DNA of 64,000 nt, from positions 2,855,029 through 2,919,028 of the forward strand of contig NZ_CP015971.1 in the NCBI RefSeq assembly GCF_001659705.1, in the 5' to 3' direction. The notes beneath the pieces are model-generated. The model was not told the origin of the DNA. It saw only the letters and a list, made by a program, of their open reading frames with translations, and made no database searches. This stretch comes from Arachidicoccus sp. BS20. GTDB taxonomy: Bacteria > Bacteroidota > Bacteroidia > Chitinophagales > Chitinophagaceae. This document shows, in pieces, positions 1 through 8,500 of the stretch (position 1 is its first letter; every line of letters starts with the position of its first letter). The translations under genes and the position numbers were made by a program.

Positions 1-504
1 ATCGTCTTGTTTGCAGCAATATTTTTGCTTTGCACACAGGCATTTTCGCAAAGCGATGCCATCGGCAAGTTTTTCAACCAGTATGTAAATGACGATAATT
101 TCACGGTCGTTTCCATCAGCCCGAAAATGTTTAAGATGTTATCGAAAGTCAACTGGGACGATGTAAGTCCCGATGTAAAACAAACGGTAAGCCAAATCAC
201 AAGTTTGCGTTTACTTGAAACGGAAAAAAATGCGCAACAAATATATAGAGATGCTGCAAGAAAACTGAACCTTGCTTCTTACGAAGAACTGATGACCGTG
301 CGGGATGGCGGCGACAATGTGAAATTTCTTGTGAAGGAAAACAACAATATCATTTCCGAATTGCTGATGCTCGTTGGCAGCGATGACGATTTTGTATTGA
401 TGTCGATTACCGGAAATATTGATTTAGACAAGATGGCAAAGCTTGGACAAACGCTGAATATTCAGGATATGGACAAGCTGAAGAATGTAAGAAAGAAAAA
501 ATAA
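1..504 (+). CDS. DUF4252 domain protein (5' end outside window)
   Basis: The reading frame is already open at base 1, and the first in-frame candidate start inside the window is a poor TTG at 7. The true start therefore probably lies upstream and the gene is partial. The visible N-terminus is the end of a signal peptide (hydrophobic, then TQAFSQS). The mature part has the DUF4252 pattern: a short phrase ending in FTVVSISPKMFKML, a middle LRLLETEKN segment, and a C-terminal VLMSITGNIDLDKMAKL strand-helix. DUF4252 proteins are Bacteroidota envelope proteins of unknown function, often found next to ECF sigma/anti-sigma genes. It is the first of three tandem paralogues. Family assignment is fairly safe; the role is unknown. 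Confidence 0.75.
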   Translation: MVLFAAIFLLCTQAFSQSDAIGKFFNQYVNDDNFTVVSISPKMFKMLSKVNWDDVSPDVKQTVSQITSLRLLETEKNAQQIYRDAARKLNLASYEELMTVRDGGDNVKFLVKENNNIISELLMLVGSDDDFVLMSITGNIDLDKMAKLGQTLNIQDMDKLKNVRKKK

Positions 505-528
505 ATTATCAACTTAAAATTATCGTTT

Positions 529-1038
529 ATGAAAAAGAATTTGCTTTTAATCGCACTGTTTATCAGTGTTTCAGCGAATGTATTTGCACAAAAATCTTTA
601 GACAGATTTGTTCATAAATACAGAAGCACGGCTAATGCCGACTATGTGCATGTCGGCAGTTTTTTGATGGCGTTGGCACATCCGTTTATTCCGGCAGATG
701 ATGACGGTACGCGATTGCTGAAAAAAATTCATTCTGTTGAAGTCCTTGATTTTAATATTAATTCACAGCAACCAAATGTGCATCACGATATGAAACTGTT
801 GCAATCAGATTTGATTAAAGATGGTTACGATGAATTGATGTTCGTAAAATCCGAAGGCGACAGAGTACATATTCTCGGCAAAATTCAAGGCGATAAAATT
901 GTAAAAGATTGCGTGCTGTTGGTCGATAGCGATAATGAAATTTCTGTTGTTCATGTGACAGGAAAAATCAACTTAGATGAAATAGGAAATCTTTCTGGCA
1001 AATTTGGAAATGCAAAATTTAGTGTTGCGAAGAATTAA
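529..1038 (+). CDS. DUF4252 domain protein, second tandem copy
   Basis: This 169-residue protein has a clear signal peptide (MKKNLLLIALFISVSANVFAQ), then the same fold pattern as its upstream neighbour: DRFVHKYR near the N-terminus, VEVLDFNI in the middle, and a C-terminal ISVVHVTGKINLDEIGNL that mirrors SITGNIDLDKMAKL of copy one. The gap to the preceding gene is 24 bases, so co-transcription is likely. The sequences have diverged strongly, which argues for old duplications. An exported protein of unknown function is the most that can be said. Confidence 0.75.
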   Translation: MKKNLLLIALFISVSANVFAQKSLDRFVHKYRSTANADYVHVGSFLMALAHPFIPADDDGTRLLKKIHSVEVLDFNINSQQPNVHHDMKLLQSDLIKDGYDELMFVKSEGDRVHILGKIQGDKIVKDCVLLVDSDNEISVVHVTGKINLDEIGNLSGKFGNAKFSVAKN

Positions 1039-1075
1039 GTATTTTACTCGAATATTCTTTTTTAAAATAATTTTT

Positions 1076-1576
1076 ATGAACCGCTATTTTATTTTGATTG
1101 CGATATTTATAATGCTTTCCACAGCTTCATTTGCACAGAAAACAATTAATACATTTATCGAAAAATACGGACAAATTAAAAATGTCGAGTTGTATGATGC
1201 ACTCAAAATGATGTCAAGTCAAGTGAATGACACACTGCCTCCCGAAAAAAAGGCAATAATAAAAAAGTTGAAGACCTTTCAAGTAATGAATATTCAATTT
1301 GATGAAAGTAATAAAAACACAATAACTGATGAGATAGTAAAATTGAAGGCTAATTTGCTGAAAGATAAATATGAGGAATTGGCATCATTCAAATCAAACG
1401 GCAGCAAATCCATTGCTATGGTCTTTATACCTGAGAATAAAGCAGAGAAAGATTATGTGCAAATTGTAGAACAAGACGATACTGCATATATCATACATAT
1501 AGCAGGAGAAATGACAGACAATGAATTCTCAAAACTCATTGCAAGCATAAGCATCAGTGAAAACGCGGATAATTAA
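1076..1576 (+). CDS. DUF4252-like protein, third tandem copy
   Basis: The frame is open from 1004, but that start overlaps the previous gene and would put a basic, non-signal leader in front. The ATG at 1076 gives a typical signal peptide (MNRYFILIAIFIMLSTASFAQ) and a 166-residue protein. It shares the series layout: INTFIEKYG, then FQVMNIQFD, then a C-terminal AYIIHIAGEMTDNEFSKL corresponding to the V/I-x-I-T-G-x-I/M strand of the other copies. Lysine-rich composition and weak identity make it the most diverged of the three. Function unknown. Confidence 0.65.
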   Translation: MNRYFILIAIFIMLSTASFAQKTINTFIEKYGQIKNVELYDALKMMSSQVNDTLPPEKKAIIKKLKTFQVMNIQFDESNKNTITDEIVKLKANLLKDKYEELASFKSNGSKSIAMVFIPENKAEKDYVQIVEQDDTAYIIHIAGEMTDNEFSKLIASISISENADN

Positions 1577-1760
1577 AATGCTCTTTACATATAAAAAGGC
1601 AACATCCATCCGGATAAGATTGAAATACTCTCCATACAAATGGGAAAACAAAAAGCAGGGCACAGCAAAAGATTAAAACAAAAATACTTTTGGCATTATT
1701 TGTTATAAATAAGTAATTTTAATACGTTAATTACATTGCTTATTTTAAATATCTGCCAAA

Positions 1761-2408
1761 ATGGAAGAGAACCAAACATCCGGAACCGCCGGCGCCGGAC
1801 ATAACCAATCCGAAGAAGTCAAAGAATTTCTCAAACAAGGCTTTTTGCCTCTGGTCAGAAAAATCATTTTCCGCCCTACAGAACTTCAGTCTGAATTTTC
1901 CGAGAACGACAATTCCGTGAAGTCCATCGTTATGATTATTATTTGTGGCGTTTTGTACGCCATATTACCTTACATTTTTGTTGGAAGGGTACGACAGTAT
2001 TTAGGTTTCAAATACTTTCTACAGTTAGGATTGCTTACCATCATTATTCTGTTACTGATAAGTATTTTTACCTGGCTGCTGAAACTTGCCAAAGGTAAAT
2101 CCATGAGCTTCAAAGTAGAATTACTTTCAGGCGGGCTTTGTGCGATACCTTTAATTGTGTTATTGGTGGTAAGCTGTATATTAAGCTTGTTCGGCACCGA
2201 TATTTTTTCCGCCGGTATTTCGGCATTGTATAATGGAAGCTGGCTATTTTCATTGATTGGGTTGTATTGCCTGTTGCTGATGATTAATATTTTTTACCAG
2301 TCATTATGCAGCGGCGGTTACAAACCCAATGCAGCCTGGTATTTAGCACCTGTAGGCATTTTACTTGCTTTTTACATAGCATTTAAAATTGCTTATTCGC
2401 TGTTTTAG
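1761..2408 (+). CDS. Yip1-like integral membrane protein
   Basis: The protein has 215 residues. About 55 hydrophilic N-terminal residues contain an FLPLVRKIIFRPTE stretch like that seen at the start of Yip1-domain proteins. Five hydrophobic segments follow, at roughly residues 57-75, 85-106, 120-145, 155-178 and 190-213. No catalytic motif is visible. It follows the DUF4252 genes on the same strand after 184 bases, so it may or may not share their transcript. Bacteroidota genomes carry many small Yip1-like proteins without known roles. The family label rests on topology and the N-terminal motif only. Confidence 0.5.
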   Translation: MEENQTSGTAGAGHNQSEEVKEFLKQGFLPLVRKIIFRPTELQSEFSENDNSVKSIVMIIICGVLYAILPYIFVGRVRQYLGFKYFLQLGLLTIIILLLISIFTWLLKLAKGKSMSFKVELLSGGLCAIPLIVLLVVSCILSLFGTDIFSAGISALYNGSWLFSLIGLYCLLLMINIFYQSLCSGGYKPNAAWYLAPVGILLAFYIAFKIAYSLF

Positions 2409-2485
2409 TTTTCCATAATACGAATAATATTCGGGTAATAAACGATTTATCCGAATATTATTTTCTTAAACAACGCTTTCTTGCT

Positions 2486-2590
2486 CTTCGGTATTTGCAA
2501 TGCCGAAGCCTTATCGAAGGATTTGTAATCCGTATTTATTTTGTGCATTGCAAATGCACAGATACCGGTTCGGGATTGCAAATCCCGAAC
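2486..2590. repeat. Cluster of four REP-like hairpins with 3-base loops
   Basis: Four short palindromes follow one another between two convergent genes. 2486-2508 has a 10-bp stem (one G-T pair) with loop TGC. 2519-2531 has a 5-bp stem with loop TGT. 2542-2560 has a perfect 8-bp stem with loop GCA. 2568-2590 has a perfect 10-bp stem with loop GCA. In each, the stem ends in ATT on the 5' side and begins AAT on the 3' side, so they look like members of one family rather than chance hairpins. They could end transcription from both sides. They resemble the REP/BIME elements linked elsewhere to Y1 transposases, but no such gene is in the window. Confidence 0.6.
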
Positions 2591-2604
2591 AGCCGAAAGT
2601 GTAA

Positions 2605-5055
2605 TCATTCTTCCACATAAACCCTTTTCACTCTTTGCCCAACGGATGTAAAAATTTCATAAGCAATTGTTCCGCTTTGCTTGGCAAGTTTTTGAACAGG
2701 AAGATTTTCGCCAAACACTTCTACATCGTCGCCTTCTTTCACATTTGGAATATCCGTTATGTCCACCATTGTCATATCCATCGCCACATTGCCGATAACT
2801 TTAGCAGGCTGATTATTGATTAATACGAAACCCGCACCATTGCTGAATCTTCGGTTGTAACCATCTGCATAACCGATACGAATTGTTGCGGTTGTTGTAG
2901 GTTTATTAATTTTCCCTTTTTGGTTATAACCGACCGAATCACCGGGTTGCTCATGCTTAATTTGCGCAATGGTTGTCTTCAATGAAGCAACGACTTTTAA
3001 GTCCATTTTTTCGGGCGTATAATTCACGCCATACAAACCAATTCCCAAACGAACCATATCAAATTGTATTTCAGGATGACGGATGATTGCTGCGGAATTT
3101 GAGATATGACGGATGAATTTGTATTGCAAAGCATTTTCAATTTGAGCGCAACAGCGAATAAAAATATCGGTTTGCTTTTTTGTAAAATCGTCTTCAGCCG
3201 CGTCTTCGCTTCCTACCAAATGACTGAAAACTGACTTAATGACCAATGACTTATTAGCTTTCAACCCAGCAATTAAATCATCCATCTGACTTTCTTCAAA
3301 ACCCAAACGGTGCATGCCTGTATCAATCTTTAAATGAACGGGAAACTGCGCCACGCCTTGCTTTTGGAGAAATACCGCAAACTCGTTCAGTATTTTGAAC
3401 GAATAAATTTCGGGTTCTAAATTGTGTTGAACAATCGTTTCAAAACCATATTCATCGGTGTTCATAACCATTATCGGAATGTTGATTCCCGCGTTGCGCA
3501 ATTCAACGCCTTCATCGGCATAAGCTACCGTGAGATAATCGATTTTGTGGTACTGCAAAATGCTCGCAATTTCAATACTCCCGCTGCCGTAAGCAAATGC
3601 TTTGACCATCGCCATTACTTTGGTCGTCGGTTTGAGATGCTTGCGATATTCTTTTAAGTTATGAACGATATTGGATAAATTAATTTCCAATCTTGTCTGA
3701 TGGACTTTTTGAATCAACAGATTCAACAACTCTTCGAAATGAAAGCAGCGTGCACCTTTCAGCAGAATGGCTTCGTTCTTAAAATGATTTGGCTGAAAAT
3801 GATTAATGAAATCATTACTTGTTGAATATGTTTCAACAGCGGCAATTTTATTTTTCAATTCAGTTTGATATTGTTGCCAGTTTTTGCCAATGATAATTAA
3901 GCGGTTAATTTTTTTATTCACTAAAATATTTATCGCCGATTGATAAATTCTTTCATCATCATTGTGAAAGTCAGATAGAATCAGTGTTTTAGACAACAAC
4001 TGTTGATTGAGCAAATCTAAACCGACACTCAATGAATCGATATCCAAACTGTAACTGTCGTTGATAATAGTACAATTATTTATCGCGGGCAATACTTGCA
4101 AACGCATATCTATCACGGGTAATTGCAACATTTTTTGTTGGATAATTTTTTCATCAATATTCAAATAAATTGCTGCAAGCCAGCAAACACAAGCGTTTTG
4201 AAGGGAAGCATCATCGATAAAAGGAATGGTAATTGAAATTTCCTTTGCCTGATAATCAGCAACAACCGTTGTTTGCCGCTGTTCTTTTTTTATGTCAATA
4301 ATTTTTAAAGTTGCCTGTTGGTTTTTTCCGTAAGACAATATTTGCGCGGAAGTTTTTTTCTTTAGTGTTGAAATAATTTGTTCATCATCTGCATTGGCAA
4401 AAACAATTTTTGAATGTTGGAATAGCTTTATTTTTTCCTCCAGTTTTTGTTGCTTACTTGTAAAGCCTTTTTCGTGCGCATCGCCGAGATTGGTAAAGAT
4501 TCCTATTTCCGGCTGAATGATTTTTTCAAGATTTTCCATCTTATTCACTTCCGAAATGCCTGCTTCAAAAATGCCGAGATTATCTTCTTCGCCCATTTCC
4601 CAAACGCTCAACGGAACACCGATTTGCGAGTTGTAACTGCGCGGACTGCGAATGATTTTATAATCATCATTCAATAAAAAATTCAACCATTCTTTCACAA
4701 TCGTTTTGCCGTTGCTGCCCGTAATACCGATAACGGGATAATGAAATTGCAACCTATGAAACGCCGCCAATTTTTGCAAAGAAGCAAGCGTATTTTTCAC
4801 GAATAAAAAATTCGCATCCTTATATTTTCCGGTATCAATATTTTCCTGCAACACAAAATTTCTGATTCCCTGCCGATAGGCTTCTTCGACGAAATCCGCG
4901 CCGTTCCTGTGTTCCGTCTTTATCGCAAAGAACAATGACGAAGCCGCAAAAGTAATCCTGCGGCTGTCCGTAATTAAGTGTTCTATCTTAATTTCTTTAT
5001 CGGCGAAAAGACTTTCCGCTTCGATTATTTCGCTTATTGATTGGATTGGATACAT
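2605..5055 (-). CDS. murF-alr: Bifunctional UDP-MurNAc-tripeptide:D-Ala-D-Ala ligase / alanine racemase
   Basis: Two peptidoglycan enzymes are fused in one 816-residue chain, an arrangement usual in Bacteroidota. Residues ~1-450 are the Mur ligase part, with the ATP-binding loop GITGSNGKT (Lys117), central EAGISE and C-terminal domain; it adds D-Ala-D-Ala to UDP-MurNAc-tripeptide. Residues ~460-816 are alanine racemase, with the PLP lysine in VKAFAYGSG (Lys485), the LGIGLYGV and RIGYADGYNR motifs, and the C-terminal AMDMTMVDIT strand; it makes D-alanine. One chain thus makes the D-alanine precursor and uses the dipeptide product. The Mur part is diverged, as in other fused forms. It is cytoplasmic and probably essential. 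The start ATG at 5055 gives a full-length N-domain. Confidence 0.95.
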   Translation of the reverse strand: MYPIQSISEIIEAESLFADKEIKIEHLITDSRRITFAASSLFFAIKTEHRNGADFVEEAYRQGIRNFVLQENIDTGKYKDANFLFVKNTLASLQKLAAFHRLQFHYPVIGITGSNGKTIVKEWLNFLLNDDYKIIRSPRSYNSQIGVPLSVWEMGEEDNLGIFEAGISEVNKMENLEKIIQPEIGIFTNLGDAHEKGFTSKQQKLEEKIKLFQHSKIVFANADDEQIISTLKKKTSAQILSYGKNQQATLKIIDIKKEQRQTTVVADYQAKEISITIPFIDDASLQNACVCWLAAIYLNIDEKIIQQKMLQLPVIDMRLQVLPAINNCTIINDSYSLDIDSLSVGLDLLNQQLLSKTLILSDFHNDDERIYQSAINILVNKKINRLIIIGKNWQQYQTELKNKIAAVETYSTSNDFINHFQPNHFKNEAILLKGARCFHFEELLNLLIQKVHQTRLEINLSNIVHNLKEYRKHLKPTTKVMAMVKAFAYGSGSIEIASILQYHKIDYLTVAYADEGVELRNAGINIPIMVMNTDEYGFETIVQHNLEPEIYSFKILNEFAVFLQKQGVAQFPVHLKIDTGMHRLGFEESQMDDLIAGLKANKSLVIKSVFSHLVGSEDAAEDDFTKKQTDIFIRCCAQIENALQYKFIRHISNSAAIIRHPEIQFDMVRLGIGLYGVNYTPEKMDLKVVASLKTTIAQIKHEQPGDSVGYNQKGKINKPTTTATIRIGYADGYNRRFSNGAGFVLINNQPAKVIGNVAMDMTMVDITDIPNVKEGDDVEVFGENLPVQKLAKQSGTIAYEIFTSVGQRVKRVYVEE

Positions 5056-5065
5056 ATTATTTTTT

Positions 5066-5105
5066 TACCACAAAGAGCTCAAAGTTTTTCACAAAGATTA
5101 CAAAG
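5066..5105. repeat. CACAAAG repeat, left copy of inverted pair
   Basis: A roughly 40-base stretch built from CACAAAG-like units (accacaaag, ctcaaag, cacaaag, tacaaag). Its reverse complement recurs at 5547-5588 with only a few differences. The stop codon of the GxxExxY gene (5098-5100) lies inside it. A smaller relative flanks a hairpin after htpG near 19.13-19.21 kb. Confidence 0.75.
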
Positions 5106-5478
5106 TGCCGTTGATTACTCTTTTGATTCCGTCTTTTAATTTTGCAACATTAAAGTTCATCAATAATCCTAACTTATAATTTCCCAATTTTAAATAAGTC
5201 AGTATTTGCGCAAGATGAACATCGGTTAAGGCTTCGACACTTTTTAACTCAACAACTAATTTATTTTCTATAAGCAAATCTATTCTGTAACCGCAATCTA
5301 ATTTTACTTCCTCAAATATCAATGGCATCGGTTTTTCTTTTTCAACCCATAGTCCCGACTTTGCAATTTTATAATAGAAACATTCTTTATAAGCACTTTC
5401 CAAAAGCCCCGCACCAAGTGCATTGTGTACTTCAATGCCGATACCGATTATTTTATTTGAAAGTTCGTTTTCTGTCAT
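5098..5478 (-). CDS. GxxExxY family protein (PD-(D/E)XK nuclease-like)
   Basis: The start chosen is the ATG at 5478 (MTENELSNKI), giving 126 residues. The longer frame to 5577 would translate the repeat DNA and gives an implausible aromatic leader. The naming motif is present as G24-LL-E27-SA-Y30, preceded by IGIGIEVHNALGAG. Further on, YRIDLLIENKLVVELKS fits the PD-(D/E)XK fold (Asp, then Glu-x-Lys). The family is widespread, often multi-copy, and of unproven function. The gene sits between inverted CACAAAG repeats, and its own stop codon is part of one repeat, which suggests it moves or is copied as a cassette. It separates two genes that otherwise read in the same direction. Confidence 0.85.
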   Translation of the reverse strand: MTENELSNKIIGIGIEVHNALGAGLLESAYKECFYYKIAKSGLWVEKEKPMPLIFEEVKLDCGYRIDLLIENKLVVELKSVEALTDVHLAQILTYLKLGNYKLGLLMNFNVAKLKDGIKRVINGTL

Positions 5479-5493
5479 GTGTTTTGTTTTAGT

Positions 5494-5588
5494 AACCACA
5501 AAGTACAGAAAGAAAATACACACAAAGAAATCAAAGTATAATTTCTCTTTGTGTTCTTCGTGAAAAACTTTGAGCACTTTGTGGTTAA
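5494..5588. repeat. CACAAAG repeat pair forming a long hairpin upstream of the GxxExxY gene
   Basis: Two CACAAAG-rich arms face each other: 5494-5536, in the same orientation as the copy at 5066, and 5547-5588, its inverse. Their outer ends pair perfectly over 11 bases (AACCACAAAGT with ACTTTGTGGTT). The structure occupies the space between the GxxExxY start and the stop codon of the macroglobulin gene (5592-5594). It could serve as that gene's terminator, as well as marking the edge of the cassette. Confidence 0.7.
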
Positions 5589-5591
5589 ATC

Positions 5592-8500
5592 TTACTTCTC
5601 ATTTACCCTTATTATAAACCCTTTGCTGTGGCTTGAAAACTCAGGCGCATACATACATTCAATAGTTGCAACGCCCGAAGAAAACCTTCCCGAATGCGTG
5701 ATGTGCACAGGGTAATCGAACACATACGTTCCTTTTCGCAGCATGTCGAAAAAGAAATCGGTGGAAGCATCTTTTGTCGATTCATAATAACCTAAACCGT
5801 CCTGCCATTTAAAAGAGCTCAATACATTATCAGGTTCCATGGAAGAAGCACGCATATCTTTTAAGTGAACAAACTCCATGTCGCGGTCGGTTTTTATTTC
5901 AATGCGGCAAACCAGCTTATCGCCGATGTTTACGGCATCTCCGTCATTCACGGCAAATAATTTTTTGCCTTCATCGGTATTCTTTTCGATGAATAATTTT
6001 TTATGAATAGATAAGTTTGTTGCCGCTGTCGTAATCTTATCCATATCCTCAAAGTATTGCCAATACACGCTTCCGTAAGACGGGGATGTAATATTTTTAT
6101 CAGGCGATGAAACTTTCACGGTAATATTTCCCATATCATTTTTTACATCACTGCCTTTAATGACCTCTTTAAAATAACCTGTTCCCGTTTCAGTTTTGTC
6201 AGGCTGAATTGTTTTATTGCCTAATTGAATGGCAACATTTCTCTTATCAATATTCAAATTTTTATTTGCGTTCAGTAAAGCGTAACATGCATCAGCTGTA
6301 GCTTTCGTGGTTTTCCAACTGTTGGTTTGCTTATTGATGATGAGCCATTGTTGCATATCTGCAACGGCATCTTTCAATTCATTATTATTTTCTTTTGTTG
6401 CAATTTCATTCAGTGCATCAATCATCAAAGACTGCTGTTCTATCGGCGCCTGGTACCAGAAATATCCCGCACGATTATCTTTCCAATACATGCCTTTGGC
6501 GCTGTCTTCCACCGCATTTTCCAAAACGGATTTCACGGGTTCGTTTATTGCAAATATTTTATCGCCGTGCCTGTAAGTCGTCAAGGCAATCATGGATTTG
6601 AAATAATTGGATTGATTCGTCCAGTATTTTTTCTCTTGCTGATAAAAATAATTTTCCGCTTTGGATAAATTATTTCCGTTATCGAAATAACTTTTTGCCA
6701 ATAAGTATTGCATTTGTATTGATGATAAATTATCTTTCGATAAATCAATTTTATTTTTAACTAAATCGCTGTAATCCTTATCAATAGCGGATCTCAGATA
6801 TGTCAATGCTTTGTCGGAAATGTTGGACAATTGCGACAGGTAATTTTTCGGAAGACTGTTCAGCTGCATCAGCTTACCGATTCCCGTTATAATATATTGC
6901 GTGATGTAGCGATTTTCATATCCTCCTTTGAACCACGCAAAACCGCCGCTTGACAATTGTAATTCTTTTAATTTGTTTAATAAAGAGGTTAATTGTCCAT
7001 TCATTTTTTCTGCGTCGAAAAGATTTGCCACATTTCTTTTTTGCGTTGCTTCGCTTTCTGCAGCGGCAACCCAAGGCGTTTCGTTCAACAACAACGTTTT
7101 TAATTCCTGATTCTTTTCCAAGTTAGATTGCAATGCCGTCGTATCTTTTAACCATTGATTGAATGTACTCTGTATCGCGGGATTGCTCTTTACAATGTAC
7201 ATGCCGAGCGCATTTGCATAAAACTTGTTGAAAGTTTGTTCCGCACATTCATACGGATATTGAATGAGATAAGGCAACGATTGAACGGCATACCAAACAG
7301 GATTTGAAGTATATTCAACCGTTACGCTATTGTTCTGCAAAGTATTGCTCTCATTGTTTTTCAATTTATCAAAACTGAAATTTTTTGTTCCATCGCCTTT
7401 CATGAACAAAGGCAAAGACTCCGTTACCAACATTCTGTTGGACAATACAGCGACTTCATGCTGTTCGCCGTCGGAATAATTTCCTGCGCTCGCTTTGATG
7501 ATGATGGACAACGGTTCGGTATAATCTTCCGGAATATGTATGGGGAATAAAACGGAAGCCGATTGATTGGCGGCTACGCTGAAAGCCGCATTACTGTTGA
7601 CATTCCAGGAAGTAATTGTTTCATTATTCATCGGATTGATTAATTCAATCGTTGCATTGCCCGACAAAGTTTTATCGCTGAGGTTGCTGATTTTAGCCGA
7701 TAAATAAATGCTGTCGCCCGCGCGCAAAAAGCGCGGAACATTCGGCTGCACCATCAAAGTTTTTTGCGAAAGAATATTCTTCTCACTGTAACCGAAACTC
7801 AGGTTTTTATCATACGCCAGATTCATCCAACGCCAGGAAGTAACGGCATCGGGCATCGTAAATTCTATATTGTAATTGCCATCCTTATCGGCATGCAATT
7901 GCGGGTAGAAGAATGCCGTTTCGTTGAAGTTGGTGCGAGGTTGAACGTTTGCAGTTTGTTGAGCGCCGTTTTTTGTAATAATTATCACAACGCCATTTGC
8001 TGCTTGTGAACCATAGAGTGCTGTTGCCTGGTCGCCTTTTAAAACGGTTGTACTTGTAATATCATCAGGGGAAATATTGTTTATATCATTTACCACAACT
8101 CCGTCTACAACATAAATTGGATTGTTGTTTGTCACAGAATTCGTACCACGAATTTGAATGTTTTGGGTCGCTCCTGTAAGAGCCTGTTTTCTTTGCACAC
8201 CATATCCAACTACAACTACATCATTAAGGCTTTCATTACCGTTTATAGAAATTCCTGCCGCCTTTCCATTGAGCAAACTTTGAATAGGTGCGTCTTGCAC
8301 ATTTAATCTGTTATAAATATAAGGCTTTTCCGATTCAGCAATATACCGCCTTAGATTAGCATGAGAAATCAAATTGCCCCCGTAAACATTTCCGAATATC
8401 AATTCATCATAAACTTTATTTATATAACGATTATCTCTAAAGGAATAATTTATTTTTCCATAATTACTCCTAAAAGTATTTCCTCCCGACCAATTATTCC

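Noticed and set aside
1004-1075. Upstream start of the third DUF4252 gene
   Set aside because: It overlaps the previous gene by 35 bases and hides the signal peptide that begins at the ATG at 1076.
5479-5577. N-terminal extension of the GxxExxY protein
   Set aside because: It translates the CACAAAG repeat into an aromatic stretch not seen in the family; the ATG at 5478 fits the normal length.
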